From positions 1,170,001 to 1,234,000 of the forward strand of contig NZ_CP014525.1 in assembly GCF_001611975.1 (NCBI RefSeq): a stretch of 64,000 nucleotides of DNA. The letters run 5' to 3'. Shown in pieces: positions 1-8,061 of the stretch (the first letter of the stretch is position 1; each line of letters opens with the position of its first letter). Source of the DNA: Haematospirillum jordaniae (GTDB lineage: Bacteria > Pseudomonadota > Alphaproteobacteria > Rhodospirillales > Rhodospirillaceae). Below the pieces are notes generated by a model, which ran no database searches, was not told the origin of the DNA, and worked only from the letters and a program-made list of their open reading frames with translations. The position numbers were made by a program, and so were the translations under genes.

Positions 1-61
1 CCTGCGGTGCAAGGGAAACAGACATGGCCATCCGGCTGTCGGTGCAGGGCCAGAAACGGTC

Positions 62-90
62 TTGACAGTCAAGGGGGTTCCGGAGATTAT
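62..90 (+). promoter_or_regulatory. sigma70-type promoter of tRNA-Ala
   Basis: TTGACA (62-67), a 17-base spacer and GATTAT (85-90) lie 20 bases before the tRNA. The -35 box is a perfect consensus and the spacing is ideal, so transcription should start around position 97. This is a sequence-only prediction. Confidence 0.7.
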
Positions 91-110
91 CCGCATCCCT
101 TTTGCATAAT

Positions 111-186
111 GGGGCTGTAGCTCAGTTGGGAGAGCGCGTCGTTCGCAATGACGAGGCCAGCGGTTCGATCCCGCTCAGCTCCACCA
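111..186 (+). tRNA. tRNA-Ala (anticodon CGC)
   Basis: A complete cloverleaf can be drawn. The acceptor stem GGGGCTG pairs with CAGCTCC and contains the G3-U70 wobble pair that marks alanine tRNAs. The D arm is GCTC/GAGC, the anticodon loop is TTCGCAA (anticodon CGC), the T loop is TTCGATC, and CCA is encoded. It has its own promoter upstream and a strong hairpin terminator 10 bases downstream, so it is a single-gene unit. The decayed region directly downstream makes it a possible integration landmark, but no att duplication was seen. Confidence 0.97.
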
Positions 187-195
187 TTCATACCG

Positions 196-225
196 ATCCC
201 GACTCTTGTCAGTCGGGATTTTTTT
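196..225 (+). terminator. Rho-independent terminator of tRNA-Ala
   Basis: A perfect 9-bp stem (ATCCCGACT / AGTCGGGAT) with a 6-base loop is followed by six T residues. Confidence 0.9.
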
Positions 226-474
226 GCCAGAACCCCCTGTATTGGCGGGGTTCGGCGCATTTTACTCTTGAACGGTCCTGCGTCAGCGACCCTATTCTCT
301 GCCGGGATCTTGAACATTCAAGGCATGGAATCAAGAAAATTTAATATTGTCAAAGTGGCTAGGGTGTAACGGTCAAGCACGTCATGGTTTTGTGCGGGCA
401 TAGTGCAATTTGCCTGACGGATTCAAGAAAGCCGCCCCGAGGGCTGCCATTTGCTGGGGGTGCTGTCGTTGTGG

Positions 475-825
475 CTATTGGTGCAGCCCCCGTCTTGCTC
501 GTTGCGCCCGCCACTCGGTGGGAAGGTCACCGCCCCGAATGAAGTGCTCCAGCGCTATCTTGCTGCCTGGTCCAAGAGTGGCGTAGATGATCTTTGGGTC
601 TAGGTAGGCCAGCTTGGCAATCCGACAGGCCTGACTGATGTTCATGTCATCGGCCGCAGCAATCTCGGTCAACGAGTCAAAGCGATCATCGTCAAGCAGC
701 CGCTTCCAGTGGTGTGCGAGCCCCAAGGCCCATAGCAAAGGGCTGGGGTGCTTAAGTTTACGTTGCTGGCCCTCACGGGCCACCTCATCGATGAACTCGA
801 TGCGGGTGTTGAACGGCGTGATCAC
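475..825 (-). CDS. small helix-turn-helix protein, recombinase-associated type (possible remnant)
   Basis: This 116-residue protein carries a segment around residues 25-80 that reads like the short HTH protein often found beside serine recombinases in proteobacterial islands: a WKRLLDD motif, then 'LTEIAAADDMNISQACRIAKLAYLDP', which resembles the usual 'iaEiA..e.in.sy..RvlrL..LaP' pattern. No recombinase gene is present beside it, so it may be a leftover of a mobile island. The 288 bases between tRNA-Ala and this gene hold only the tRNA terminator. The family assignment is by eye and the function is unproven; residue spacing and length fit a small DNA-binding protein. Confidence 0.45.
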   Translation of the reverse strand: MITPFNTRIEFIDEVAREGQQRKLKHPSPLLWALGLAHHWKRLLDDDRFDSLTEIAAADDMNISQACRIAKLAYLDPKIIYATLGPGSKIALEHFIRGGDLPTEWRAQRARRGLHQ

Positions 826-861
826 CTTGCGCCGACAAGAAAGCTCTTATCGCCATTGAAG

Positions 862-1508
862 CCTACCCGTCTGGGCTGGATTGTAGCCAAGCCCGGTGAG
901 AGCAAGGTCACCTGGTACCGCAGTCTCGCAAATTCAGAATGGGCACATTTTCTCTCTGCCGGTGCTCAGGCGGGTCTCGCCAACGTTGCCGCCGAAGAAC
1001 TGGCTTGCTGGGACGATCTTTGTCCTTCGCCTCACTTCATCGATGAGTCCTATTTTGTTAGTCTGAGGGTGGAAAACCTGCACCCGGTCACCATCGCGGG
1101 TGATCTTCCAGCCATGGTGGCGCCTGTAGAGTTTCGGTCTCCTTTCTTTGATCAGGAGATGGTGTCGTTTGCTCTGGCCACGCCTGCTGAAAAAATACCT
1201 AGTCTTAAGAATTCAAACGGGCTAAAGGCTATCCTTGCGACAGGCTGTGTCTGATCTCATGCCAGACGCACGACTAAAAGCACCAAAGCGAGGTTTTGGC
1301 GTGGGGATACAGGATTCCAACGTGTTAAGAGGGCCTTGGCGTCAGCGAGCGGTAGAGTCGGCTGATGATGCTCAGGGCATGTTTGACACGGCATGAAACA
1401 GAGCTGAATGGCAGGGATTCATTGCCGGTACTGTATCTGCGAACAGGATTGCAAAAATACTGGCGCTACAAATTTGGCTGAGAACGGAAACATTAAATGC
1501 GAGTCAAT
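862..1508 (+). pseudogene. asparagine synthetase (glutamine-hydrolysing) C-terminal remnant
   Basis: The translation keeps the AsnB synthetase-domain landmarks 'EFRSPFFDQEMVSFA' (compare the family's RvPFLDhelvefA) and, after a frameshift near 1250, 'LKAPKRGFGVGIQ' (family motif PKrGFgvPi). A further in-frame stop lies at 1394-1396, and a C-terminal 'LALQIWLR' tail follows. The glutaminase N-terminal half is missing. Such synthetases often amidate sugars or peptides in surface-polysaccharide loci, which fits the neighbours. One frameshift plus one nonsense codon plus truncation make it clearly non-functional. The next remnant starts 12 bases before this one ends, so they were once translationally coupled. 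Confidence 0.75.
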
Positions 1509-2165
1509 GATTTAGTAAGACTGGAAATTAAGCCGAGGCGAATAAACGATCTATTCGGCTATATAGAGGGTCTGGCTTCGGATAAAGATGTGCTTAATGT
1601 TGGGGCGGCAGGCGGGATTAAGGGGTATTTGCCGGATAACCAGTCTGTCTGGCTGCATCATAGATTAGGTGCTGTGGCAGCAAGCCTGACGGGGGTGGAC
1701 ATTGACCAAGAAGGTATCGATCATGCCTCAAAGTATGGGGTGGAGATTTTGAATGCCAACTGTGAGGATAGGGCTCTAGGCAGGTAATTCGATCTTATCG
1801 TCCTTTTGGACGTGATTGAGCACATAAATGCTCTGGTCAACGCGGTTGAAAACCTTATGCGTCATCTCACGCTACAAGGTGTTCTCTGCGTTACGACGCC
1901 GAATGCTACATCTGGACTGGCGTTTGGCCAGATACTGACCGGCAGGTCTCTGAATGTGTATTGGAATCATGTCATGGCCTATTGCCCGGAGCACATCCAA
2001 GCCATTTGCGACCGTTGTGGCTTCCAACTCGCCGATATTGTGTTTTTCGATCATATTGATCGACGAACCAAGTCGAATATCATTAAATCCTATCTTATCA
2101 ACACCTTGTCAGCTTTCTACCCGCGACTGGCGTCATCTTTCTTGGCGGTAATCAGGCATGCCTAG
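1497..2165 (+). pseudogene. class I SAM-dependent methyltransferase, interrupted by one in-frame stop
   Basis: A 222-codon frame carries a typical methyltransferase core: 'DVLNVGAAGG' (motif I, SAM binding), 'LTGVDID' (motif II) and 'FDLIVLLDVIEHI' (motif IV). A single TAA at 1785-1787 falls just before FDLIVLLDVIEHI; otherwise the frame is open, so this may be a recent inactivation. A downstream product starting at 1806 would lack the SAM motif. The 3' end overlaps the next remnant at an ATG (2158). In this context the ancestral substrate was probably a glycan or lipid-linked sugar. Confidence 0.75.
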
Positions 2166-2634
2166 GCAGATGCAAGTGATTCCAATTGACGTAAATGTGC
2201 AATCAAGCTGGGACGCATGGTTGCGTGTCACGCAGGACCATTGACATCTTCACTTTGTCTTGGAAGGTGGAACACTGGAAACACACATTGCTGCCAGTTA
2301 TGCCAGTGCAACTCTTACAACAGCTCGTGTGGGTGAAGGTCTTGACACGGTACCTTCGGAAATACTGGAGGTTGGTTGTTCGACGGGTTTCAACTGCATT
2401 GCGTTGGCGCGTCAATTTCCTTCAGCTGAAGTGCACGGAATCGAACCTGATGGAGAGGCGGTTGCGGTTGCACAGAGCATGGCTAAGGCGGCCAATGTCA
2501 AGAATGTCTATTTCAGGCAGGGGATCGGCGAGAATTTACCCTTCGAGGCTGGCACGTTATCCATAAACATGGATTTGCTTGGGGTGATAGGTACCCAAGT
2601 CCTGGGGATACTTAGAACGCGTACGCTGGCCTAG
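2158..2634 (+). pseudogene. class I SAM-dependent methyltransferase, N-terminal half with internal stop
   Basis: The frame opens at ATG 2158 ('MPRQMQVIPIDVNVQSSWDAW'-like start), has an in-frame TGA at 2242-2244, then runs through 'ILEVGCSTGFNCIALARQFP' (motif I) and 'EVHGIEPDGEAV' (motif II) to 'GENLPFEAGTL'. After that the methyltransferase similarity stops: the second half, including the acidic motif IV, is gone, and the same frame continues into flippase-like sequence. This points to a deletion that fused two genes. It belongs to the same decayed polysaccharide block. Confidence 0.7.
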
Positions 2635-3333
2635 CTTCACTGGCAAAAAGACGACTATCTTCTTCATTTAAAACGTCGCATTTCTGGATGGCGCGAGTTA
2701 TGGAGTCGAGTAAGCGGCAAAGTCGGGCGTGACTATGCTGTCTACGGTGTTTTACTCCTAACATTACAGGTCGACGTCTTGATTATCGGTTGGTTTGCAG
2801 GACCAGGGGCTGCGGCAACCTATTATTTACTCTGGCGTATACCCGAAATCTGTATCTGGCGGCTTCCCGGTTCGTTCGCATCATTCTTTATCGCTATGGA
2901 TGCTCGTGGTGAACGCGAAGCACTCTAGGAAAATTATAATAAAGGCCTGCGAGCCATGCTTATGCTGGCAGCCATTGTGGCGCTGATTGGCAAGTGGATC
3001 GTCAATCTATTGGGTAGAGAACATGCCTCAGCGGGGAATTGGCGCTGCATGATAGCCGCCGCAGCACTGTTCTTTGTAGCAGCAACCCGATGGCCGGCAG
3101 AAATGGCCTACTGCTTGATGAATACCCGGCCACGGATCAAAATTGCGGCACTTGAAACGGTCGTTAAGCTCTCTCTGCTAGGTATATTGTTTGGTCGCGT
3201 AGGTTACCTTCCCCCTTTGCTGGCCATCGTTTTTGTACATGCATTTTGTACGTTATACTTATATTTTCAATTTGGAAAAATACCCTTCACTTTTCACGCG
3301 GAACTGCGATTTGATTGTAAGAGAGAATTATGA
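2635..3333 (+). pseudogene. polysaccharide flippase (Wzx/MATE-like) C-terminal remnant
   Basis: The frame encodes several hydrophobic helices: 'VLLLTLQVDVLIIGWFAGPGAA' near 2740-2800, then after an in-frame TAG (2928-2930) 'MLMLAAIVALIGKWIV', 'MIAAAALFFVAATRW' and 'YLPPLLAIVFVHAFCTLYL'. The pattern, including 'YLLWRIPE' and a late RWP...AY segment, resembles O-antigen/teichoic flippases of the polysaccharide biosynthesis family. The N-terminal half is missing. Loss of the flippase would disable export of the glycan once made by this locus. The stop overlaps the ATG of the next remnant (ATGA at 3330). Confidence 0.6.
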
Positions 3334-4145
3334 GTATTTTAAAAGGCTACCTTGCATGTTGCAGCAGTACGCTTTCGGGATGGCAAGGACGTGGTGTAGA
3401 AAAGTATTTTCGTGCTTTGCTTGATGCCAAAGCTTAGAAGATGAGTGTGTCAGGGCGCTATGCACTTTTTTAGCTCAGGTACTGTCGCTGTGTGGCATTC
3501 CAGAGGATCGAGAGCCCCCTGTTTTCGGGGCAATCATTCAGGAATGCCCTTCTTTATGCCAGCTTATCTATACCGCATGCTGCAATCAGTTTGGTGTGGC
3601 CACAGCGTTTGATCAAGATTACACAGAGTTGCTGAGCTTAGATGATGTGCTGAGCGAACGACACTCAGGTGAATATCTTCCGGTAGTTCGGGGCGATTAT
3701 GTGCGCAGAAAACTATATATTGATCTGCAAACACGAAAATCTTGCGGGATAGTAAGTTATATCAATTACGCGCGCGACGGCCAGTTTTGGGTTGCGAATA
3801 AGGTTTTGCGTATTTATCACCAAGGTCAAGCAGGCTCTGTCTCCAAGGGTTGGACGAGCCCTGCGAAGGCGATAGAAACAGTGTGTCGTTGCTCTGGAAA
3901 CCTTTGGCGGGCTATACCAACAACGTGCACCACGGATTTATCGTACAAGTCTCTTAAGACTTGCCGTTTATTTAGAACTGGCCGGTTTGCCAGAAGATGC
4001 GTGGAAAATTTATCGTTGTGCCGTATCAATGACCGTCCGGAGGGAAACAATTGGGGCTGCAGTAATGCTGTTGCTTGGTGCACATACTGCCGGGTTGATT
4101 ACCAAGGCTTTGAAAAAGATAGGATTGGTTAGAAGATATGGATGA
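3330..4145 (+). pseudogene. glycosyltransferase family 2-like remnant
   Basis: Pieces in three frames together read as a GT2-type glycosyltransferase. The block opens at ATG 3330 ('GWQGRGVEKYFRALLDAKA' then stop). The central part, from about 3480 to 3880, contains 'DDVLSERHSGEYLPVVRGDYVRRKLYIDL' split here as DDVLSERHSGEYLP and VRRKLYIDL, plus 'VLRIYHQGQ'. After a frameshift near 3890 the end reads 'LAVYLELAGLPEDAWKIYR' and 'ITKALKKIGLVRRYG'. At least two disruptions separate the parts. The end overlaps the start of the intact methyltransferase at 4138 by 8 bases. The family call rests on general GT2 features and gene context. Confidence 0.5.
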
Positions 4146-4878
4146 AAAGAAGATAGATGATGGCTTTTACGAGCAGTTTTGGGCTGACTCGCTCTACCAG
4201 CAGGCATATGCATTCGACTCTGCTGTGCGTGATCGCTATCCAGCCATCAAGAAGGTTTGGGGTGAAATGCGACAAGCCCGCAAGGTTCTGGACTATGGAT
4301 GTGGTAACGGAGTATTGACCTACTGGCTATGGAGCAACGGCTTTGGCGCAGAGGTTATGGGTGTCGACGTCAGCAAGACCGGCATAAATAATGCACAACA
4401 GTCTTTCGCCCGGGAGGGGCTCACTTTCGCCACGATTGATGCCTTGAATAGTCTTACTCCCCATAGTTTTGATGTCGTCGTTTCTTCGCATGTGCTCGAA
4501 CATATCGATCAGCCAGAAGTTGCGTTGGTTGGTATTGCAGAAAAGGCAGAATGGTTGGTTTTGGAGGTGCCGTTGGAGAAGTGCATTTGGGCGGACTTGG
4601 TTGCTCGTTTGAAAGGAAGGCCGCGAAATGACAATCCATTAGGGCATGTGAACTTCTGGAATAAGGCAACATTTAAGGAGTTTCTGAAAAAGTCTGGCCT
4701 CCTGGTTATTCGGGATTATCATTATGTTTCTGCTCCCTATTCGCCGTTTAATCATTGGACTAAACGGATTTTGGAGCTTTTTGTTCTCAAGTTAATTGGA
4801 CTGCGCCTTTATAGTAAAATAATGGCAACACATTACATTGTTCTGGCGCGCAAGATTGATAATGGAGCGTCAGTATAA
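4138..4878 (+). CDS. class I SAM-dependent methyltransferase
   Basis: This 246-residue protein has a complete Rossmann methyltransferase core: 'VLDYGCGNG' (motif I, residues about 50-58), 'EVMGVDVSKTG' (motif II), 'FDVVVSSHVLEHIDQP' (motif IV and following helix, about 115-130), then a C-terminal part with 'NPLGHVNFWNKATFKEFL', a pattern common in methyltransferases of polysaccharide clusters. It is the only intact gene in the decayed block from 0.8 to 5.3 kb, and it may be a surviving orphan. The base composition is lower in GC than the flanking housekeeping genes, consistent with acquired polysaccharide DNA. The acceptor substrate cannot be told from sequence; a lipid-linked sugar or O-antigen terminus is likely. 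Confidence 0.8.
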   Translation: MDEKKIDDGFYEQFWADSLYQQAYAFDSAVRDRYPAIKKVWGEMRQARKVLDYGCGNGVLTYWLWSNGFGAEVMGVDVSKTGINNAQQSFAREGLTFATIDALNSLTPHSFDVVVSSHVLEHIDQPEVALVGIAEKAEWLVLEVPLEKCIWADLVARLKGRPRNDNPLGHVNFWNKATFKEFLKKSGLLVIRDYHYVSAPYSPFNHWTKRILELFVLKLIGLRLYSKIMATHYIVLARKIDNGASV

Positions 4879-4880
4879 TC

Positions 4881-5333
4881 ATGCAAACACAAAAATCTGT
4901 CGCTTCTTTCGGTTGGAAATGGACGCAGCAACAGGTTACCGGTAGTGCGTGGGCTTTTTATCGATGCCTTTTTAAAGATATGGGAATTTAGAGCGACCAT
5001 TCTGATGGCAAAGTAGTGGCCGATATTTGTTCAGGGGGAGGGAGGCATGGTTGGAGCGATTTAGTGCACTGCAGACCCAGAGGGTGTATTCAAGCGCATG
5101 GTCGCCAATCTGAACGATCAGGGTGTGTTGGTCGTATCTTTTTACATGGTCATGCCTGCAACGATGGCGATCAAGCCCATTCGTTGGGTGACCAAGCGGT
5201 TGCCGAAGAATGTGCTTTGGTGGCTGAGTCCGCTTCTCGCTCCTTTGTTCATGGTACGTAAGACTGGGCGTGAGATGGGTTTGTTAATGCGCGCCATACC
5301 GCCTATGATTGGTTTGGTAGTAAATGAGTTCCG
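4881..5333 (+). pseudogene. methyltransferase-like remnant
   Basis: Starts at ATG 4881, two bases after the intact methyltransferase, as 'MQTQKSVASFGWKW', with an in-frame TAG around 4989 and then 'VVADICSGGG', which looks like a SAM-binding motif I. Another frame continues from about 5080 as 'FKRMVANLNDQGVLVVSFYMV' (split: FKRMVANLNDQG, VLVVSFYM), matching the end of a methyltransferase core, followed by a hydrophobic 'NVLWWLSPLLAPLFMV' stretch. At least two lesions and a missing middle make it non-functional. Confidence 0.6.
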
Positions 5334-5344
5334 CCATAATGTCC

Positions 5345-5376
5345 AAAGGCCTGACCGTAACAGGTCGGGCCTTTGT
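5345..5376. terminator. hairpin terminator between the decayed block and argP-like gene
   Basis: A 12-bp stem (AAAGGCCTGACC / GGTCGGGCCTTT, one G-T pair) with a 6-base loop. Its A- and T-rich ends let it act from both sides, which suits the convergent arrangement of the decayed locus (+) and the LysR gene (-). Confidence 0.7.
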
Positions 5377-5398
5377 GCATTCAGACCCATAAAAACCT

Positions 5399-6295
5399 TC
5401 AGGGCGGAAGCAGTGCCGCCCGTGCTGCGGCCATCACGTGGCGGGTCAGGTCATCCAGAACGGTTGACGCCGCCCGGGCCTGTTGCCAGTACAGTGGCAC
5501 ATCCAGCGGCGTATCGGGCACCAGCTCCACAAGGGAGCCATCCCCAAGATGTTTGGCAATCAGCGCCTGTGGATGCAACCCCCAGCCCATGCCCGCCATG
5601 GCGGCGGTTGTAAAAGCCTGCGGCGAGGGCAGCGTGTGCCGGGGTAGTTCAATGTTCCGGTGGCACAAGCGCCGGGCCCAGTGTGCCTGCAGCTCGTCCT
5701 TGGTATTGAACACCAGGCTGGGGGCGCGGGCCAAGCTTCCGGATCCCACGCCATCAGCGAAATAATGCCGGATAAAGGCAGGGCTTGCGGCCGCACGGTA
5801 GCGCATGGCTCCAAGGGGCTGGCTGTTGCAGCCGGCGGCCGGCCGGGCCGAGGCGGTGACAGCAGCCAGAACTGATCCGTTGCGCAGCCATTCCATGGTG
5901 TGATCCTGGTCATCCACGGCAATATCCATCAGCACCGGGGCCTGTGCGGCAAAAGCCGCCAGGGGAGGGGCCAGCCAGGTCGCCAAACTGTCGGCATTGA
6001 CCGCAACAGGCAATGGAACCCGGGTCACGCCTTCGGGCGCCAGAGCTGGCAGCGTGTCTTGAAGATCCTGTTCCAGAAGGCGCACCCGGTCCATGTGCTG
6101 GCACAGGCGTCGGCCGGTATCGGTTGCCCGGCACGGCTGGTCGCGGATGACTAGGGCACAGCCCACACGTTCCTCCAGCTGGCGGACGCGTTGCGAAATG
6201 GCCGATGGTGTGACGTGCAGGATGCGTGCAGCCCGCTCGAAGCTTCCTTCCCGGATAACAGTTGCCACCACAGAAAGCGCGGCATAGTCCAGCAT
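5399..6295 (-). CDS. argP: LysR-family transcriptional regulator, ArgP/LysG type
   Basis: A 298-residue LysR protein. The N-terminal winged HTH spans about residues 3-60 ('GSFERAARILHVTPSAISQR'), followed by a substrate-binding-like effector domain to the end. ArgP (IciA)/LysG activates the basic-amino-acid exporter ArgO/LysE when lysine or arginine accumulates. Here the gene is divergent from a LysE/ArgO homologue with about 104 bases between the two starts, exactly the known argP-argO arrangement, which supports the name more than overall similarity alone. The start codon at 6295 gives the usual length. The shared intergenic region should hold the operator. Confidence 0.85.
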   Translation of the reverse strand: MLDYAALSVVATVIREGSFERAARILHVTPSAISQRVRQLEERVGCALVIRDQPCRATDTGRRLCQHMDRVRLLEQDLQDTLPALAPEGVTRVPLPVAVNADSLATWLAPPLAAFAAQAPVLMDIAVDDQDHTMEWLRNGSVLAAVTASARPAAGCNSQPLGAMRYRAAASPAFIRHYFADGVGSGSLARAPSLVFNTKDELQAHWARRLCHRNIELPRHTLPSPQAFTTAAMAGMGWGLHPQALIAKHLGDGSLVELVPDTPLDVPLYWQQARAASTVLDDLTRHVMAAARAALLPP

Positions 6296-6399
6296 AAGAT
6301 TAGTTTCCCTTAACTGGATAAAGAAAAGTGAGTTTGCCTTTACTCCCCGCGCTGGGCAAGGTCAGGCCGTCGTAACCTGATTTTGACAGAGAGTGTGTC

Positions 6400-7038
6400 G
6401 TGGGATTCCTTTCCTTTTCCATGCCGGCCTTTACCCAGGGGCTGGCCCTGAGCCTGGGGTTGATTGTCGCGATCGGGGCGCAAAATGCCTTTGTGTTGCG
6501 CCAGGGGCTCCGGCGCGAGCATATGGGCAGCGTGGTGCTGTTTTGTGCAACCGCCGATGCCGTATTGATCACGGCCGGTGTCATGGGCATGGCCGAAGCC
6601 TTGGGGAGCCACCCCGCGCTGGCGCATGCGCTGGCTTTGGCTGGTTCCGCCTTCCTGCTGGTCTATGGGTGGCAGGCCTTGCGCCGGGCTAGGCTGTCAC
6701 AGTCCTTGAGAGCCGATACAGGCGGGTCTGGACTGGGGCGGGGGGCTGCTTTGGCTCAGGCGGCGGCCTTTACGTTCCTCAATCCCCATGTGTACTTGGA
6801 CACAGTGCTGCTGGTGGGAAGCATCGGTGCCCAGCATCCGTCGCCGTTGCAGGTCTGGTTTATCGCCGGGGCCTGTGCGGCCAGTATGGTCTGGTTTGTG
6901 TCCCTGGGGTTTGGTGCGCGTTGGCTGGCTCCTTGGTTTGCCCGTCCCGTGGCCTGGCGTTTTCTGGATGTGTTTGTCGGGGTGACAATGCTGGTCATCG
7001 CAGGTCTCTTGATCTATCGCGTTCTGGCGGGGTTCTGA
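6400..7038 (+). CDS. LysE/ArgO-family basic amino acid exporter
   Basis: A 212-residue inner-membrane protein with about six hydrophobic helices. Hallmarks are 'IGAQNAFVLRQGL' near residues 26-38 and 'FLNPHVYLDT' near 127-136, both diagnostic of the LysE superfamily ArgO/LysE branch. It should export L-lysine and/or L-arginine (or canavanine-like analogues) using the proton gradient. GTG 6400 is taken as the start because a weak GAGAG sits just upstream; ATG 6421 is an alternative without any ribosome site. Expression is expected to depend on the divergent ArgP-like regulator. No clear terminator follows before the AT-rich region at 7040-7240. Confidence 0.88.
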   Translation: MGFLSFSMPAFTQGLALSLGLIVAIGAQNAFVLRQGLRREHMGSVVLFCATADAVLITAGVMGMAEALGSHPALAHALALAGSAFLLVYGWQALRRARLSQSLRADTGGSGLGRGAALAQAAAFTFLNPHVYLDTVLLVGSIGAQHPSPLQVWFIAGACAASMVWFVSLGFGARWLAPWFARPVAWRFLDVFVGVTMLVIAGLLIYRVLAGF

Positions 7039-7074
7039 GGGTCTGTGTTTGCGAAAGAATATTCTGTTCCAGCC

Positions 7075-7129
7075 TTGTGGTAATCTTTGCTTCAGGTATA
7101 CAAGAAATTAGACTGTACTGATTGTATAC
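7075..7129 (+). promoter_or_regulatory. promoter and inverted repeat upstream of the glycan operon
   Basis: TTGTGG (7075-7080), 16 bases, TATACA (7097-7102) forms a good sigma70-type promoter. The -10 box overlaps the left arm of a perfect 8-bp inverted repeat, GTATACAA (7096-7103) and TTGTATAC (7122-7129), 18 bases apart. This layout suggests an operator for a dimeric regulator. The rest of the 200-base gap is AT-rich with no gene. Confidence 0.45.
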
Positions 7130-7239
7130 TCACCCTTCGTATGTCATCTATTTAATGTGCTAAATTATTGCAATACATGGATCTATGTACCATATATATC
7201 TATGTGTATTTTTATGCCGATATATTAGGGGGTGATGGC

Positions 7240-8028
7240 ATGGGATTTATAAGGGCAAATATAGTTCCTATTCTTGAGGAAAGTAAAAGAAGGCCGTTTA
7301 AGGGGAGGCTTCTTCTTCTTGGTCAGGGAGACATCTACTTCTCTGATGATGCTTATCGCCAGATGGCTCAAAGGGTTGGGGTTAACCTTGATAGCTCCGT
7401 GCAGCCCGCTCTTTCATACAAGCCAGACTTTGCGGAAAAAGGCTATCTTGATACCCAGTCTGTGTTCCGGCGCCTTGGGTTCTCTGAGGTCATGGCGCTG
7501 GATTATTCTGACTTTGAAGGGGCGGATATTCTTCATGACATGAATGCCCCGGATATTCCGGAGCAGTGGCGAGGACAATTCGATGTTGTCATGGACCACG
7601 GAACGCTGGAGCATATTTTTCATTTTCCCAACGCAATGCATGCTGTTTTCCAATTCCTGAAGATTGGCGGAAGGGCCATGACAAGCTCGCCTGTCTCCGG
7701 TTTTTTTGATCACGGTTTTTATATGATGCAGCCTACCCTTTTCCGCGATTTCTATGCGGCCAATGCATGGGAGGTGAATACAATTAAGGTTGTCCAGTTT
7801 ACGTCGAACGAGTGGACGGATCCGTGCACGTTTATCGACTATGAACCGGATCGGCTTGATCCATCCAAGTATGGAAAAATGGACGGGAATTTTTGCGCAA
7901 CTTTTTGCGTTGCGACAAAAGGCGAGCAATCCACCGGTAAGGTTATTCCCCAGCAGGGGTGGTATTCAAGGCAAGCGGCTTGGAAACCCTGTTCAGCGGT
8001 ACAGGCCTCTATGGCTGACCCGATGTAG
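7240..8028 (+). CDS. class I SAM-dependent methyltransferase-like protein (glycan cluster)
   Basis: A 262-residue protein when started at ATG 7240, which has a strong GGGGGTG ribosome site 5 bases upstream; a longer frame from 7168 has none. 'GRLLLLGQGDIYF' near the N-terminus occupies the place of the SAM loop and 'FDVVMDHGTLEHIFHFPNA' near residues 115-135 matches motif IV and the following helix of methyltransferases found in polysaccharide loci. It opens a six-gene, tightly packed operon that ends at 13002. The lower GC content compared with the next genes hints at separate origin. The acceptor is unknown; a sugar or aminosugar intermediate is the natural guess. Confidence 0.65.
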   Translation: MGFIRANIVPILEESKRRPFKGRLLLLGQGDIYFSDDAYRQMAQRVGVNLDSSVQPALSYKPDFAEKGYLDTQSVFRRLGFSEVMALDYSDFEGADILHDMNAPDIPEQWRGQFDVVMDHGTLEHIFHFPNAMHAVFQFLKIGGRAMTSSPVSGFFDHGFYMMQPTLFRDFYAANAWEVNTIKVVQFTSNEWTDPCTFIDYEPDRLDPSKYGKMDGNFCATFCVATKGEQSTGKVIPQQGWYSRQAAWKPCSAVQASMADPM

Positions 8029-8061
8029 TGCCTGATTGCCTTGTTGACGGGGAACGCCCTG

